This document shows positions 6,440 through 14,539 of a DNA stretch of 14,662 nucleotides, in pieces. The DNA lies in contig JALNXG010000080.1 of the NCBI GenBank assembly GCA_023230485.1, forward strand, positions 1-14,662, given 5' to 3'. The translations under genes and the position numbers were made by a program. Position 1 is the first letter of the stretch, and every line of letters starts with the position of its first letter. The stretch is from Melioribacteraceae bacterium (lineage in GTDB: Bacteria > Bacteroidota > Ignavibacteria > Ignavibacteriales > Melioribacteraceae). The notes under the pieces were generated by a model. It was not told the origin of the DNA, did not search any database, and worked only from the letters and a program-made list of their open reading frames with translations.

Positions 6440-7258
6440 ATGCGACTTCATCTGGCTTTAGAAATTCAAAATAGTAATTCATTTCCTCTGAATTATAATT
6501 ATCAATTAGCATCAGCTATCTATAAGAAATTACAATTAAGCACTCCCGAATTTGCGGCGTTCCTTCACGATAAAGGTTACGTTTCGCAGGGAAGAGCATT
6601 TAAGTTTTTCACTTTCGCACTTAAATTCAATGTCGATCGTGTTGTTAATAATTCATTTATGCTTCGCTCGCGCGATATGGATCTTTATATCTCCTCCCCA
6701 TTAATGAACGATTTTATTAGCCATTTATTGGCGGGGATTCAGCAAGACCCACTAATTCAGATCAGTTTTAATCAAATGTATATAACGGCAAAAATTAAAG
6801 ATGCCGAAGCACTTCCTCCTCCTCAATTTTCTAAAAATATGAAATTTAATTTCCTCTCCCCATTAGTCTTAACCAGAACTGACGGTCTTAATGAAAACAA
6901 AAAATTGAAACAGCATTACCTTCGTTATAACGAAGATATGAATGATATCAATCGGGCATTCAATAATAACTTGATAAAGAAATATGAAACCTTGACTGAA
7001 TTGAAATATGATGGTGAGGGAGTATCGCTCGAATGGGATTGGAATTATATAAAAGAAAAAGAAAAGAATGGAAAAAGAATTACACAAAAGATATCAATAC
7101 CAAAACCGAATGAACGCGATATCGATATTATCGGCAATTGTGCTCCGGTTACAATCAAAGGTGATCCGTTTTTAATAGTTACAGGTTATGAAGCGGGATT
7201 TGGCGAAAAGAACAGTATGGGCTTCGGTCTCGCTACAGAAGTAATAAGAAATAATTAA
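6440..7258 (+). CDS. cas6: Cas6, pre-crRNA endoribonuclease
   Basis: Cas6 cuts the CRISPR transcript within each repeat, leaving an 8-nt repeat-derived 5' handle on the crRNA. The 272-residue protein fits the family: His43 in AFLHDKGY matches the usual position of the catalytic His, FKFFTFALKF (54-63) follows as a beta strand, and the C-terminus carries the glycine-rich loop GFGEKNSMGFG (253-263), a Cas6 hallmark. Start ATG 6440 follows GGAG (6432-6435) at a good distance. It is the first gene of the cas operon, and 32 bp separate it from cas8. The array at 14540 has repeats ending ATTGAAAC, the handle expected for this type. Confidence 0.95.
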   Translation: MRLHLALEIQNSNSFPLNYNYQLASAIYKKLQLSTPEFAAFLHDKGYVSQGRAFKFFTFALKFNVDRVVNNSFMLRSRDMDLYISSPLMNDFISHLLAGIQQDPLIQISFNQMYITAKIKDAEALPPPQFSKNMKFNFLSPLVLTRTDGLNENKKLKQHYLRYNEDMNDINRAFNNNLIKKYETLTELKYDGEGVSLEWDWNYIKEKEKNGKRITQKISIPKPNERDIDIIGNCAPVTIKGDPFLIVTGYEAGFGEKNSMGFGLATEVIRNN

Positions 7259-7290
7259 GCAAAAAGGAATAATTAATTAACGAGGGAATT

Positions 7291-8691
7291 ATGAATTTAT
7301 TTTGCTGGACAGGTAATCCATTTGTCGATTCGGGTATCTCTGCTATTATGGTTTATAATAATAGGACAAAACCCGAAGAGATAACTCGTGATGACCTGAG
7401 TAATACTAAAGAGCTGCTCTTAAATCTTTTCCTCCAAGAGCAATGGGTAAAAGGCTTAAATACCATTTTTACGAGTAATTCGCATGTAACTCATGCTTCT
7501 GCCTCGAGCAGAGAAAAGAAAAAAGAACGACTGGAAAAATTTCTCGATCCGCTTTTAGAAATATCAGATGAGGATTTATCGGGAGATAATTGCATCTCTT
7601 GCGGCAAGCATAAAGCAACTACATTATTAAGCCGGACTTCGCTGCCATTAATCGGTTATGAAAATTCAAATTATTTTTCACATTTTTCTTTCGGAGCAGA
7701 TTACTGCGCAATGTGTGCTTTTGCAGCCCAATGCTCCCCTCTGGTTACTTATAAAGTAGGAAAATTCTTTGGAATTATTCATTCTAATAATCCTAGGGTA
7801 CTCCTTATCTGGGCTAAGAAATCTATCGATAATATTCTCAGACAAATAAGTATTGCAAATTATGATGGAATATATAACGAGAAATATTCCAATTCTTATA
7901 ATGCTCTTTTTCATTTAACTAATGAAATAATTTTATCATATGAAGAAAGGTGGAAGGAAACAAATACTTCTCTGAGACTATATTTATTTAATAATTACAC
8001 TCAGCCGCCTAAGCCGCCAGATAATGTAGTCGAGATTCATGATCTGCCGGCGTCTGTTTTTCGTTTTCTTCTCGAAGTAAAAGCTTCTTCTGAATTTAGT
8101 GATTGGCAGTTTGTAGTAGGAAGAGCTTATTACAAATCGAAAAAAGAGATTGAAGAACCTTATAAAAAACTATCAAATACTGTCTATCAAAAACTAATGA
8201 GATATGAATCTATTCTTCAAAACTTTTTTAGCATGAAAAATAGACTAACATTTTGTAAATGGAATTTAGTAACAATTTATTTAAAGGAGATATTAGATAT
8301 GTCCACTACACGAATCAATTCAATCAAAAAAATTGCAGATGATATTGCGGAAATTATTCGTAATCATCCTAATGGTAAAAAAAGACTCACACAATTAGAA
8401 ACAGCAAAATATTATGATCACTTTAGGAATGTACTATTCCGACTTGTAAAAGAAAATATTGTGCAAAAAGCTGATTCACCTTTAATCACTTTTGATGATT
8501 ATGTGGAAAATCTTTTCCCTGAAGGTTATAAAGGGTGGACTGAAACAAGGGATTTAATTCTATTTCGCCTTTATGAAACACTTCATCAATGGTTCAAAGA
8601 TGAAAATCTCGTTACTGAAATAGAAGAAGAAATCGAAGAAGAATCAAATGAATTAATAAATGAAAATATCAATTCGGAGGAAGTACAATGA
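7291..8691 (+). CDS. cas8: Cas8 large subunit, Cst1 / CXXC-CXXC family (type I-B Tneap)
   Basis: This is the large subunit of the Cascade effector, which in type I systems recognises the PAM and helps open target DNA. The 466 residues start MNLFCWTGNPFVDSG, a pattern typical of Cst1, and carry two zinc-type pairs: C101-x-x-C104 (CISC) and C139-x-x-C142 (CAMC). The spacing of about 35 residues fits the family named for the CXXC-CXXC motif. The remaining sequence is helical. The last 24 residues are very acidic (11 Glu). The start follows GAGGG (7282-7286). The stop overlaps the cas7 start as ATGA, so the two subunits are probably coupled in translation. Cas8 proteins diverge quickly, but N-terminus, cysteine pairs and position agree. 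Confidence 0.93.
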   Translation: MNLFCWTGNPFVDSGISAIMVYNNRTKPEEITRDDLSNTKELLLNLFLQEQWVKGLNTIFTSNSHVTHASASSREKKKERLEKFLDPLLEISDEDLSGDNCISCGKHKATTLLSRTSLPLIGYENSNYFSHFSFGADYCAMCAFAAQCSPLVTYKVGKFFGIIHSNNPRVLLIWAKKSIDNILRQISIANYDGIYNEKYSNSYNALFHLTNEIILSYEERWKETNTSLRLYLFNNYTQPPKPPDNVVEIHDLPASVFRFLLEVKASSEFSDWQFVVGRAYYKSKKEIEEPYKKLSNTVYQKLMRYESILQNFFSMKNRLTFCKWNLVTIYLKEILDMSTTRINSIKKIADDIAEIIRNHPNGKKRLTQLETAKYYDHFRNVLFRLVKENIVQKADSPLITFDDYVENLFPEGYKGWTETRDLILFRLYETLHQWFKDENLVTEIEEEIEEESNELINENINSEEVQ

Positions 8692-9689
8692 CAAAAAATA
8701 TTATTGGATTCGTATTAATTGATGCCCCTCATTCGGCTCTTAATAATGCAGGCGCAAACCCAAGCGAAAGAACAGAAAATACTATCGCAGTCAAAGCTAT
8801 TCACAAAGGAAAAGATCTATATCCTTATGTATCAGCTCAAGCTTGGAGATACTGGTGGAGAAATACTTTAGCTGAAAAATTTAATTGGGTTCTATCGCCA
8901 ATTACACGCGAAACTAAAATCGCTCTTACAGCAGCAAATCCATTCAAGTATAAGGATGACGATCTTTTTGGTTATATGCGTGCTGTAAAGAAAAGTGAAG
9001 GTGGCACTCTTACTCGTCTTTCTCCATTGAAGACATCCCCATTAATCTCCGTATCCCCGCAAAAACCTACTAATGATTTTGGCGTAATGGCTCGTCATGA
9101 AGGCGATCCCGTTCCTTACGAACATCAGTTTTATTCTGTTATTCTTAAAGGTATTTTCGCATTGGACCTTACTAATATCGGTCTCTTTTCGCAATTGAGC
9201 AAAACCGGATTCTTAAACCTCACTCCTGAATATGTTAATAGTAGTTTAACCGATTCTGTTACAGAGTCTCAAGCTGCTTTAGAGGGTAGCGAATATAAAC
9301 TTCATGATAATGAAAGACTTTCTCGAATTCAAGATGCCATTAAAGCTCTTCCTTTCTTATCCGGCGGTGCTAAGCAAGCTCTTCATCATACCGATGTTAC
9401 TCCTAAATTTATTATCCTTGCCGAAATCGAAGGCGGAAATAATATTTTTATGAACATCGCTTCTTCCGATAAAAGTTCTATCATTAATAGCGCTGCAATT
9501 AAAGAAGTATTATCCGACTATAAAGAGATAATTAAGGGCAAAGTTTATATCGGTTTACATGAAGGATTTTTACCCGGTTTAATGGATGAATTGCAGAATC
9601 TTAAAAATGATTTAAGCAATGTAATAGAGATAGAAATATCTTCTCCTAAACAGGCTGCAGAAAATTTTGCAGAAAATATTACTTTATAA
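8688..9689 (+). CDS. cas7: Cas7 backbone subunit, Cst2/DevR family
   Basis: Cas7 forms the helical backbone of Cascade, with several copies wrapped along the crRNA spacer. The 333 residues show Cst2/DevR signatures: GFVLIDAPHSALNNAG (7-22), VSAQAWRYWWRNTL (48-61), DDLFGYMRA (91-99), and GGAKQALHHTDVTPKF (226-241). The N-terminal strand is the start of the RRM-like core. The gene begins in a 4-bp ATGA overlap with cas8; its own Shine-Dalgarno, GGAGG, lies at 8677-8681 inside cas8. Twelve bases separate it from cas5. Length and motifs are normal, and I see nothing broken. Confidence 0.95.
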   Translation: MTKNIIGFVLIDAPHSALNNAGANPSERTENTIAVKAIHKGKDLYPYVSAQAWRYWWRNTLAEKFNWVLSPITRETKIALTAANPFKYKDDDLFGYMRAVKKSEGGTLTRLSPLKTSPLISVSPQKPTNDFGVMARHEGDPVPYEHQFYSVILKGIFALDLTNIGLFSQLSKTGFLNLTPEYVNSSLTDSVTESQAALEGSEYKLHDNERLSRIQDAIKALPFLSGGAKQALHHTDVTPKFIILAEIEGGNNIFMNIASSDKSSIINSAAIKEVLSDYKEIIKGKVYIGLHEGFLPGLMDELQNLKNDLSNVIEIEISSPKQAAENFAENITL

Positions 9690-9701
9690 CCGGAGGCAAT
9701 T

Positions 9702-10355
9702 ATGAATGACTTTCTTAGGATTCATATTAGGGGTTGGACTGCTTCATTCCGTTATCCCGGAATGATGTTTCAATATCAGCCGACTTTACCCGTACCTCCA
9801 CTTTCGACTATTTACGGACTAATTTCGGCAGCAAAAGGCGAACCGGTGAAGCCGGATCAGCTCTCAATCGGGTATGTATTTCTCTCGAATGGAAAAGCAA
9901 TTGATCTTGAATCAATTTATGAAACTAAAAAACAGGATATAAATAAAAATGTAGTTAAAAGAGAAATACTTTTTGAACCGGAATTGTTTTTATATATAAA
10001 CGATCTTTCGTTTAAAGAATATTTCCTTAAGCCGCATTATCCTCTCCTGCTTGGCAGATCAACTGAATTAGCTATGGTTTGTGATATTAAAGAAATACAG
10101 ATGGAGAAAGAGAGTAATATTCTTATTGGAGGCTCTATCTTTGAATTTAACGACCCTAATATATATGGTATGATTCATGCATTACCAAAATATATTACGC
10201 CTGATATTCCTCGAAAGACCGAAGGAGTTGGGCAGTACTGCTTAGTCGATACCGATTTCAGCGGAAAGGATCGCTCTAAAAAACCGATTAGGACCTCTAT
10301 CCCTTACTTTTATGATAGAGAAAAAGAATGGGGAATTGCATTCCATGGCGGTTGA
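9702..10355 (+). CDS. cas5: Cas5 Cascade subunit, Cas5t type
   Basis: Cas5 caps the 5' handle of the crRNA and joins Cas7 to Cas8. The 217 residues begin LRIHIRGWTASFRYPG, the RRM-like first strand with the Trp-Ser/Ala-Phe-Arg pattern of Cas5, followed by QPTLPVPPLSTIYGLISAAKGE (26-47), where the proline-rich turn and T-I-Y-G-L-I helix are the usual family signature. Start ATG 9702 follows CGGAGG (9691-9696) with ideal spacing. The 3' end overlaps cas3 by 11 bp when cas3 is started at 10345. Neighbours and motif support the Tneap Cas5t form. Cas5 here has no sign of the nuclease role seen in type I-C, because a separate cas6 is present. Confidence 0.93.
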   Translation: MNDFLRIHIRGWTASFRYPGMMFQYQPTLPVPPLSTIYGLISAAKGEPVKPDQLSIGYVFLSNGKAIDLESIYETKKQDINKNVVKREILFEPELFLYINDLSFKEYFLKPHYPLLLGRSTELAMVCDIKEIQMEKESNILIGGSIFEFNDPNIYGMIHALPKYITPDIPRKTEGVGQYCLVDTDFSGKDRSKKPIRTSIPYFYDREKEWGIAFHGG

Positions 10356-12588
10356 TATCCTTGCTAAAAAAGATCCTGCTGAATCTCTAATTAAGCATAC
10401 AGAAAATTTACTTTCTATTTTTTCTGATCTTAAAGCTACATATAACGGGGCACCGGATATCACCGGTGTCCCAAATTTTTATGATCATCTTTTTTATTCT
10501 ATTTGTCTGCATGATCTGGGCAAAGCAGCTTCCGGTTTTCAAAATCGATGGGGTAAATGGGGTTATCGTCATGAAATTCTTTCCGCCTGTTTCGTAGATT
10601 ATATTTCTCCTCTCTCAGAAGAAGAAAAATTCGCAGTCGGTATTGCTATTATCACTCATCATAAAAATATTACCGAATTAAGAGAGAAATACCCCACTAC
10701 AATTAATTCAGGTAAAGAAAGATTTATTGAAAAGAAAAATGAATTGATTGATTCATTCGATTATATAAAGATGTTTCTTACCGGATTAATTCCTGAATGG
10801 TCATTAAAATATAACGGGAAAAAAGTATTAATAAATTCCTTTCCTTTATCTCCCGATGAACTGGAAGATACATATAGGAAATACACTTTAAAATATTATA
10901 ATAAATGCGAAGATGGGGAACCGGCTTTTGAAAATAAAAATTATGGAATATTATTAAAAGGATTTTTAACCGCCTGCGATCACTCAGCCTCTGCCGGAAA
11001 TAAAAAAATATTAAAAATTGAAAAGCCCGTTCGCGACCTGCTTAATATTAGGTCTTACCATGCCTTTCAAGAAAAGGCATTTAGAACTCAAGGTTCTGTA
11101 ATATTAAAAGCCCCCACAGGATCGGGGAAAACCGAAGCTGCATTGCTTTGGGCAGATGAAAAAATTACTCAAGGAAAAAGATTATTCTATATCCTTCCTT
11201 ATACTGCAAGCATAAACGCAATGAATAAAAGATTTTCAAATTACTTCGGAAATGATAATTGCGCAATGCTTCATGGCAAATCAGAATATTTTATTTATGC
11301 CGATCTTTTAAATAGCGAATCTATATCATGGCAGGAAGCTCAAGAAAGAGCCAAACTTATTAATAATCTTTCAAAGAAATTATATCATCCAATTAAAATC
11401 CTTACTCCATTCCAGATTATTAAACATTTCTTCGGAGCAAAAGGTTGGGAAACTTTTTATTCTGAACTCGCTCAAAGCGCAATAGTCTTCGATGAAATAC
11501 ATGTTTATAATTCTAATGTTACATCACTTATAATGGTAATTATTTCTAAACTGATCGATCTCAAGTGCGATATTTTTTTCATGTCGGCTACTTTCCCTGC
11601 TTTTATAGAAAATTATATTAAAGAGAGAATCCCCGCAATAAATCATATTAATATTTCTGAATTTCAAGGAGATAAATTAATATATGAAAGGAAGCGTCAT
11701 CAAATTGAATTACTCGAAGGAGATATACTTTCTCATATAGAAAAAATTCAATCCGAGATCGATACGGGCAAAAATATCCTTGTAGTTTGTAACACCGTCA
11801 AGCGTGCTCAAGAGGTTTATTCGCTTCTGGAATCTGATGTTAAGATTCTACTGCATAGCAGATTTATTCTTAGAGACAGAGAGAAAATTGAAAAAGCTAT
11901 TAATACCAAACTTCCTAATTTGTTAGTTGCCACTCAAGTAATAGAAGTTTCATTGGATATTGATTTCGATACTATATTTACTGAACCCGCACCTATCGAT
12001 GCACTACTTCAAAGATTCGGAAGAGTAAATAGAAAAGGATTAAAAGGAATTGTACCGGTGAGAATTTTTAATATCGGTTCTGAAAATGATAAATATATTT
12101 ATGAAACTGCTTTATTGAATAAAACATTGGAAGCATTAAAAAATGTATCTCTCCTTTCGGAATCGGAGGTAGATAAATTAGTCAATGAAGTTTATTCAGA
12201 TGGATGGAACGAAAAAGACAAAGAAATATTCGATACCACTCAGAGTGCATTTAAAAGAACCATTGAATCCTTAAAACCATTTTTCGATAAAAAAGAGAAT
12301 GACGAATTTTACGAATTAATAAAAAATTATCAGGTTATTCCCGTAGGCAAAATCGAAGAGGAATATTTGAAATTATTAGAAGATAGAGCATATAGAGAAG
12401 CATCGAATTGTTTCACTTCCATATCTATCGGTCAAAAGATGAAATTAGAAAAGCTCAGTGGATTCTCCCGCAGAAGTTATAGTATCAATGGAAACGATTT
12501 CCATTATTTTGTTGCGGAAGTGGAGTATAGCGAGGAGCTCGGTCTCGAAATTGATAAGCTTAATAATAGCGGAGTATTCATTGACTAG
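10345..12588 (+). CDS. cas3: Cas3, HD nuclease-helicase
   Basis: Cas3 is recruited to Cascade-bound DNA, nicks the displaced strand and degrades it while translocating. I start it at ATG 10345 (747 residues), not at 10312. GGGG (10330-10333) precedes 10345 while 10312 has no Shine-Dalgarno, and the protein then opens MAVDILAKKDPAESLIKH as Cas3 proteins usually do. HD nuclease residues are H18, H56-D57, H105-H106 and D212. The superfamily 2 helicase follows: Walker A TGSGKT (258-263), DEIH (383-386), SAT (414-416), a middle NTVKRAQEVY, then VIEVSLDID and QRFGRVNR (556-563). HD and helicase are fused in one chain and all key motifs are present, so it should be active. The C-terminus overlaps cas4 by 8 bp. 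Confidence 0.95.
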   Translation: MAVDILAKKDPAESLIKHTENLLSIFSDLKATYNGAPDITGVPNFYDHLFYSICLHDLGKAASGFQNRWGKWGYRHEILSACFVDYISPLSEEEKFAVGIAIITHHKNITELREKYPTTINSGKERFIEKKNELIDSFDYIKMFLTGLIPEWSLKYNGKKVLINSFPLSPDELEDTYRKYTLKYYNKCEDGEPAFENKNYGILLKGFLTACDHSASAGNKKILKIEKPVRDLLNIRSYHAFQEKAFRTQGSVILKAPTGSGKTEAALLWADEKITQGKRLFYILPYTASINAMNKRFSNYFGNDNCAMLHGKSEYFIYADLLNSESISWQEAQERAKLINNLSKKLYHPIKILTPFQIIKHFFGAKGWETFYSELAQSAIVFDEIHVYNSNVTSLIMVIISKLIDLKCDIFFMSATFPAFIENYIKERIPAINHINISEFQGDKLIYERKRHQIELLEGDILSHIEKIQSEIDTGKNILVVCNTVKRAQEVYSLLESDVKILLHSRFILRDREKIEKAINTKLPNLLVATQVIEVSLDIDFDTIFTEPAPIDALLQRFGRVNRKGLKGIVPVRIFNIGSENDKYIYETALLNKTLEALKNVSLLSESEVDKLVNEVYSDGWNEKDKEIFDTTQSAFKRTIESLKPFFDKKENDEFYELIKNYQVIPVGKIEEEYLKLLEDRAYREASNCFTSISIGQKMKLEKLSGFSRRSYSINGNDFHYFVAEVEYSEELGLEIDKLNNSGVFID

Positions 12589-13075
12589 TTCAATTTCAGG
12601 AACGCATTTTAATTATTATTTCCATTGCCATCGTCATCTTTGGTTATTTGCTAATACTATCCAAATGGAACATAATTCCGAAAACGTGGCGATGGGAAAA
12701 TTTATTTCCGATTCCACTTATGATAGAAAAGAGCATGAAATAAGGATTGATAGTATATCATTAGATTTTTATGATAAGCAAAACAAAATAATTCATGAAA
12801 TCAAAAAATCGAATAAGATGGAGGAGCTTCATCTTTGGCAGGTGAAATATTATATCAGCGTGCTTGAATCCAAAGGGATTATGGGAGTAACTGCGGAGAT
12901 TGATTACCCTCTTCTAAAGAAAAAAGTTAAAGTGGAACTCACAGAGGCAGATAGAATAGAATTAAAGAAAAGCATAGAAACAATTGAAAAAATTCTATCG
13001 CTCGAGGTGCCCCCTGATATTATAAATAAACCATTTTGTAAGGAATGCTCATATTATGAATTATGTTATGTGTAA
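12581..13075 (+). CDS. cas4: Cas4, iron-sulfur RecB-like exonuclease for spacer acquisition
   Basis: Cas4 trims prespacers and helps choose PAM and orientation together with Cas1-Cas2. I start it at TTG 12581: GGAG (12571-12574) sits six bases before it, and the 164-residue product opens TSSISGTHFNYYFHCHRHLWLF, the normal Cas4 start. A longer reading from GTG 12458 would lie inside cas3 and add residues with no Cas4 character. Iron-sulfur cysteines are C16, C153, C156 and C162. RecB nuclease motifs are D62 (SLDFYD), E73-x-K75 (HEIKKS) and Q87 with Y90-Y91 (QVKYY). The usual His after the GK motif is Ser here (GKFIS, S43). Overlap with cas3 is 8 bp, and the stop is 3 bp before cas1. Confidence 0.9.
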   Translation: MTSSISGTHFNYYFHCHRHLWLFANTIQMEHNSENVAMGKFISDSTYDRKEHEIRIDSISLDFYDKQNKIIHEIKKSNKMEELHLWQVKYYISVLESKGIMGVTAEIDYPLLKKKVKVELTEADRIELKKSIETIEKILSLEVPPDIINKPFCKECSYYELCYV

Positions 13076-13078
13076 AAG

Positions 13079-14164
13079 ATGAAAAGAAATTACTACATAT
13101 TTAGCAGCGGTAAGCTCATTAGGAAGGATAATACACTCTATTTCGAACCGGAGAAAAATGAAGAACCCGAAGAAGTAATCAGCGAAAATGAGCTTGAAGT
13201 GGAAGATGATTCTGATTTAGAGGCAGTTGAACAAATTGAACCTGTTAAAATTAATCGCAAACCGATTCCGGTCGAAGATATTGAAGCTATATATTGTTTT
13301 TCTGAACTTCGATTTAATACAAAGTTCTTAAATTATATCGCTCAAAAGCAGATTACTTTGCATCTATTTAATTACTATGGATATTATACCGGTTCATTTT
13401 ATCCTCGTGAACCATTTATTTCCGGAAAGTTATTAGTGCGGCAAGTAAATGCCTATCAAGATTTAAGTCAAAGAGTGGTTCTCGCTCAAAAATTTGTGGA
13501 AGGATCCGCCGAAAATATCCGTAAAAACCTCATGTATTATAATACAAGGGATAAGGATCTGTCATATTTTATTAAGAAAACTGAGGAATTGATTTTAAAA
13601 ATTGATTCCACAGAGGAAATAAATGAATTAATGGGAATAGAGGGAAACATTCGCTCCGATTATTATACATCTTGGAATTTGATAATTGACCCGGAGATTA
13701 AGTTTGAAAAGAGGGTGAAACATCCTCCCACTAATCCTATAAATGCACTCATATCCTTTGGTAATTCATTGGTATATACCACTGTATTAAGTGAGATTTA
13801 TAAGACACAATTGAACCCATTAATAAGCTTCTTGCATGAGCCCGGTGAGAGAAGATTTTCGCTCTCACTTGATATAGCCGAAATTTTCAAACCATTATTA
13901 ACAGATAGACTAATATTTTCTTTACTGAATAAAAAGCAGATTCAGGATAAACATTTTGATAAAGAGATGAATTTTTGTTATTTGAGTGATGAGGGGAGGA
14001 AAATTTATTTGCGGGAATATGACGAACGTCTAAAGACTACGATTAAGCATCGGACTCTGAAAAAATCTGTAAGCTATCGTCATTTAATTCGATTGGAATG
14101 TTATAAAATAATTAAGCATATTGTAGAAGCTAAAGAATATAAACCATTCAAGATATGGTGGTAA
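13079..14164 (+). CDS. cas1: Cas1 integrase with an acidic insertion
   Basis: Cas1, with Cas2, inserts new spacers at the leader end of the array. The 361 residues show the type I-B pattern: MKRNYYIFSSGKLIRKDNTLYF (1-22), IPVEDIEAIYCFSELRFNTKFLNYI (63-87), LHLFNYYGYYTGSFYPRE (94-111). Metal-binding residues are E188 (GIEGNIR), H253 (FLHEPGERRF) and D265 with E268 (DIAEIFKPLLTDR). Between the first strand and IPVEDIE there are about 40 residues, of which 16 of the 32 in positions 23-54 are Glu or Asp. Relatives that I recall have a much shorter connector, which explains the length above the usual 320-330. The insertion lies in the N-terminal beta domain used for dimer contact and probably does not touch the active site. 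It is one base from cas2. Confidence 0.95.
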   Translation: MKRNYYIFSSGKLIRKDNTLYFEPEKNEEPEEVISENELEVEDDSDLEAVEQIEPVKINRKPIPVEDIEAIYCFSELRFNTKFLNYIAQKQITLHLFNYYGYYTGSFYPREPFISGKLLVRQVNAYQDLSQRVVLAQKFVEGSAENIRKNLMYYNTRDKDLSYFIKKTEELILKIDSTEEINELMGIEGNIRSDYYTSWNLIIDPEIKFEKRVKHPPTNPINALISFGNSLVYTTVLSEIYKTQLNPLISFLHEPGERRFSLSLDIAEIFKPLLTDRLIFSLLNKKQIQDKHFDKEMNFCYLSDEGRKIYLREYDERLKTTIKHRTLKKSVSYRHLIRLECYKIIKHIVEAKEYKPFKIWW

Positions 14165-14165
14165 A

Positions 14166-14429
14166 ATGTACGTGATAATGGTTTATGACGTTGGGCAGAA
14201 AAGAGGGGCGAAAGTATTAAAATTTTTACGGCAGCATCTGATTTGGGTACAAAATTCCGTATTTGAAGGTGAAGTAACGAATGTCCAATTTGAAGAAATA
14301 AAGCATGGAATAAAGGAGAGAATAAAAAAAGAGGAAGATTGCATAATTTATTATAAATTTGATTCGATGAATTATACAGATAGAGGAATAATAGGAAAAG
14401 AGAAGAACGAAATTGACTCTTTTATATAA
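14166..14429 (+). CDS. cas2: Cas2, spacer acquisition subunit
   Basis: Cas2 is the central dimer of the Cas1-Cas2 integrase and sets spacer length. The 87-residue protein has the ferredoxin-like fold signature: first strand MYVIMVYDV with Asp8, RGAKVLKFLRQHLIWVQNSVFEGE (14-37) with the conserved WVQNSVFEGE, and a second strand-helix half ending YYKFDSMNYTDR. Start ATG 14166 is one base after the cas1 stop, and the frame ends at TAA 14427-14429. It is the last gene before the leader. Length and motifs are ordinary. Confidence 0.95.
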   Translation: MYVIMVYDVGQKRGAKVLKFLRQHLIWVQNSVFEGEVTNVQFEEIKHGIKERIKKEEDCIIYYKFDSMNYTDRGIIGKEKNEIDSFI

Positions 14430-14539
14430 AAAGTCGTCGAGGACCGGGGTTTTGAGCACTATCGGGGGTCGACGCTAAAAAAGACGAGAAAAGAGAAAAA
14501 AAGATTTGAATATGAGTTAAAATGGGCTTATTTTAACGC
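14430..14539 (+). promoter_or_regulatory. CRISPR leader
   Basis: These 110 bp lie between the cas2 stop and the first repeat, so this is the leader end where new spacers enter. The first half is GC-richer, with CGTCGA (14435-14440) matched by TCGACG (14469-14474) around GGGG runs. The second half is A-rich (14477-14507) and then carries an 8-bp inverted repeat beside the array. TTGAGC (14452-14457) with TAAAAA 18 bp later is a weak promoter candidate for the array transcript. Repeat orientation, with ATTGAAAC on the distal side, confirms that transcription runs left to right. Confidence 0.85.
14516..14537. repeat. Inverted repeat at the leader end, 2 nt from repeat 1
   Basis: GTTAAAAT (14516-14523) and ATTTTAAC (14530-14537) are perfect 8-bp complements around GGGCTT. 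No T-run follows, so it is not an intrinsic terminator for the cas transcript. It lies where leader-anchoring or integrase-accessory sites are found in other systems. Confidence 0.7.

Noticed and set aside
6904..6911. ATTGAAAC inside cas6, identical to the last 8 bases of the CRISPR repeat
   Set aside because: The preceding 22 bases do not match the repeat beyond chance, and the stretch encodes ordinary Cas6 residues. It is not a degenerate repeat or a crRNA-like regulator.
7259..7290. Possible CreTA-type toxin-antitoxin RNA pair between cas6 and cas8
   Set aside because: Such modules occur in some type I-B loci, but this gap is only 32 bp and contains just a ribosome binding site. No repeat-like sequence is seen there or upstream of cas6.
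10312..10344. Upstream ATG for cas3 at 10312
   Set aside because: It lacks a Shine-Dalgarno sequence and adds 11 residues not seen in Cas3 proteins, while ATG 10345 has GGGG upstream and the normal N-terminus.
12458..12580. N-terminal extension of cas4
   Set aside because: The extra 41 residues are read from the cas3 coding sequence in another frame and have no Cas4 features. TTG 12581 has an ideal GGAG.
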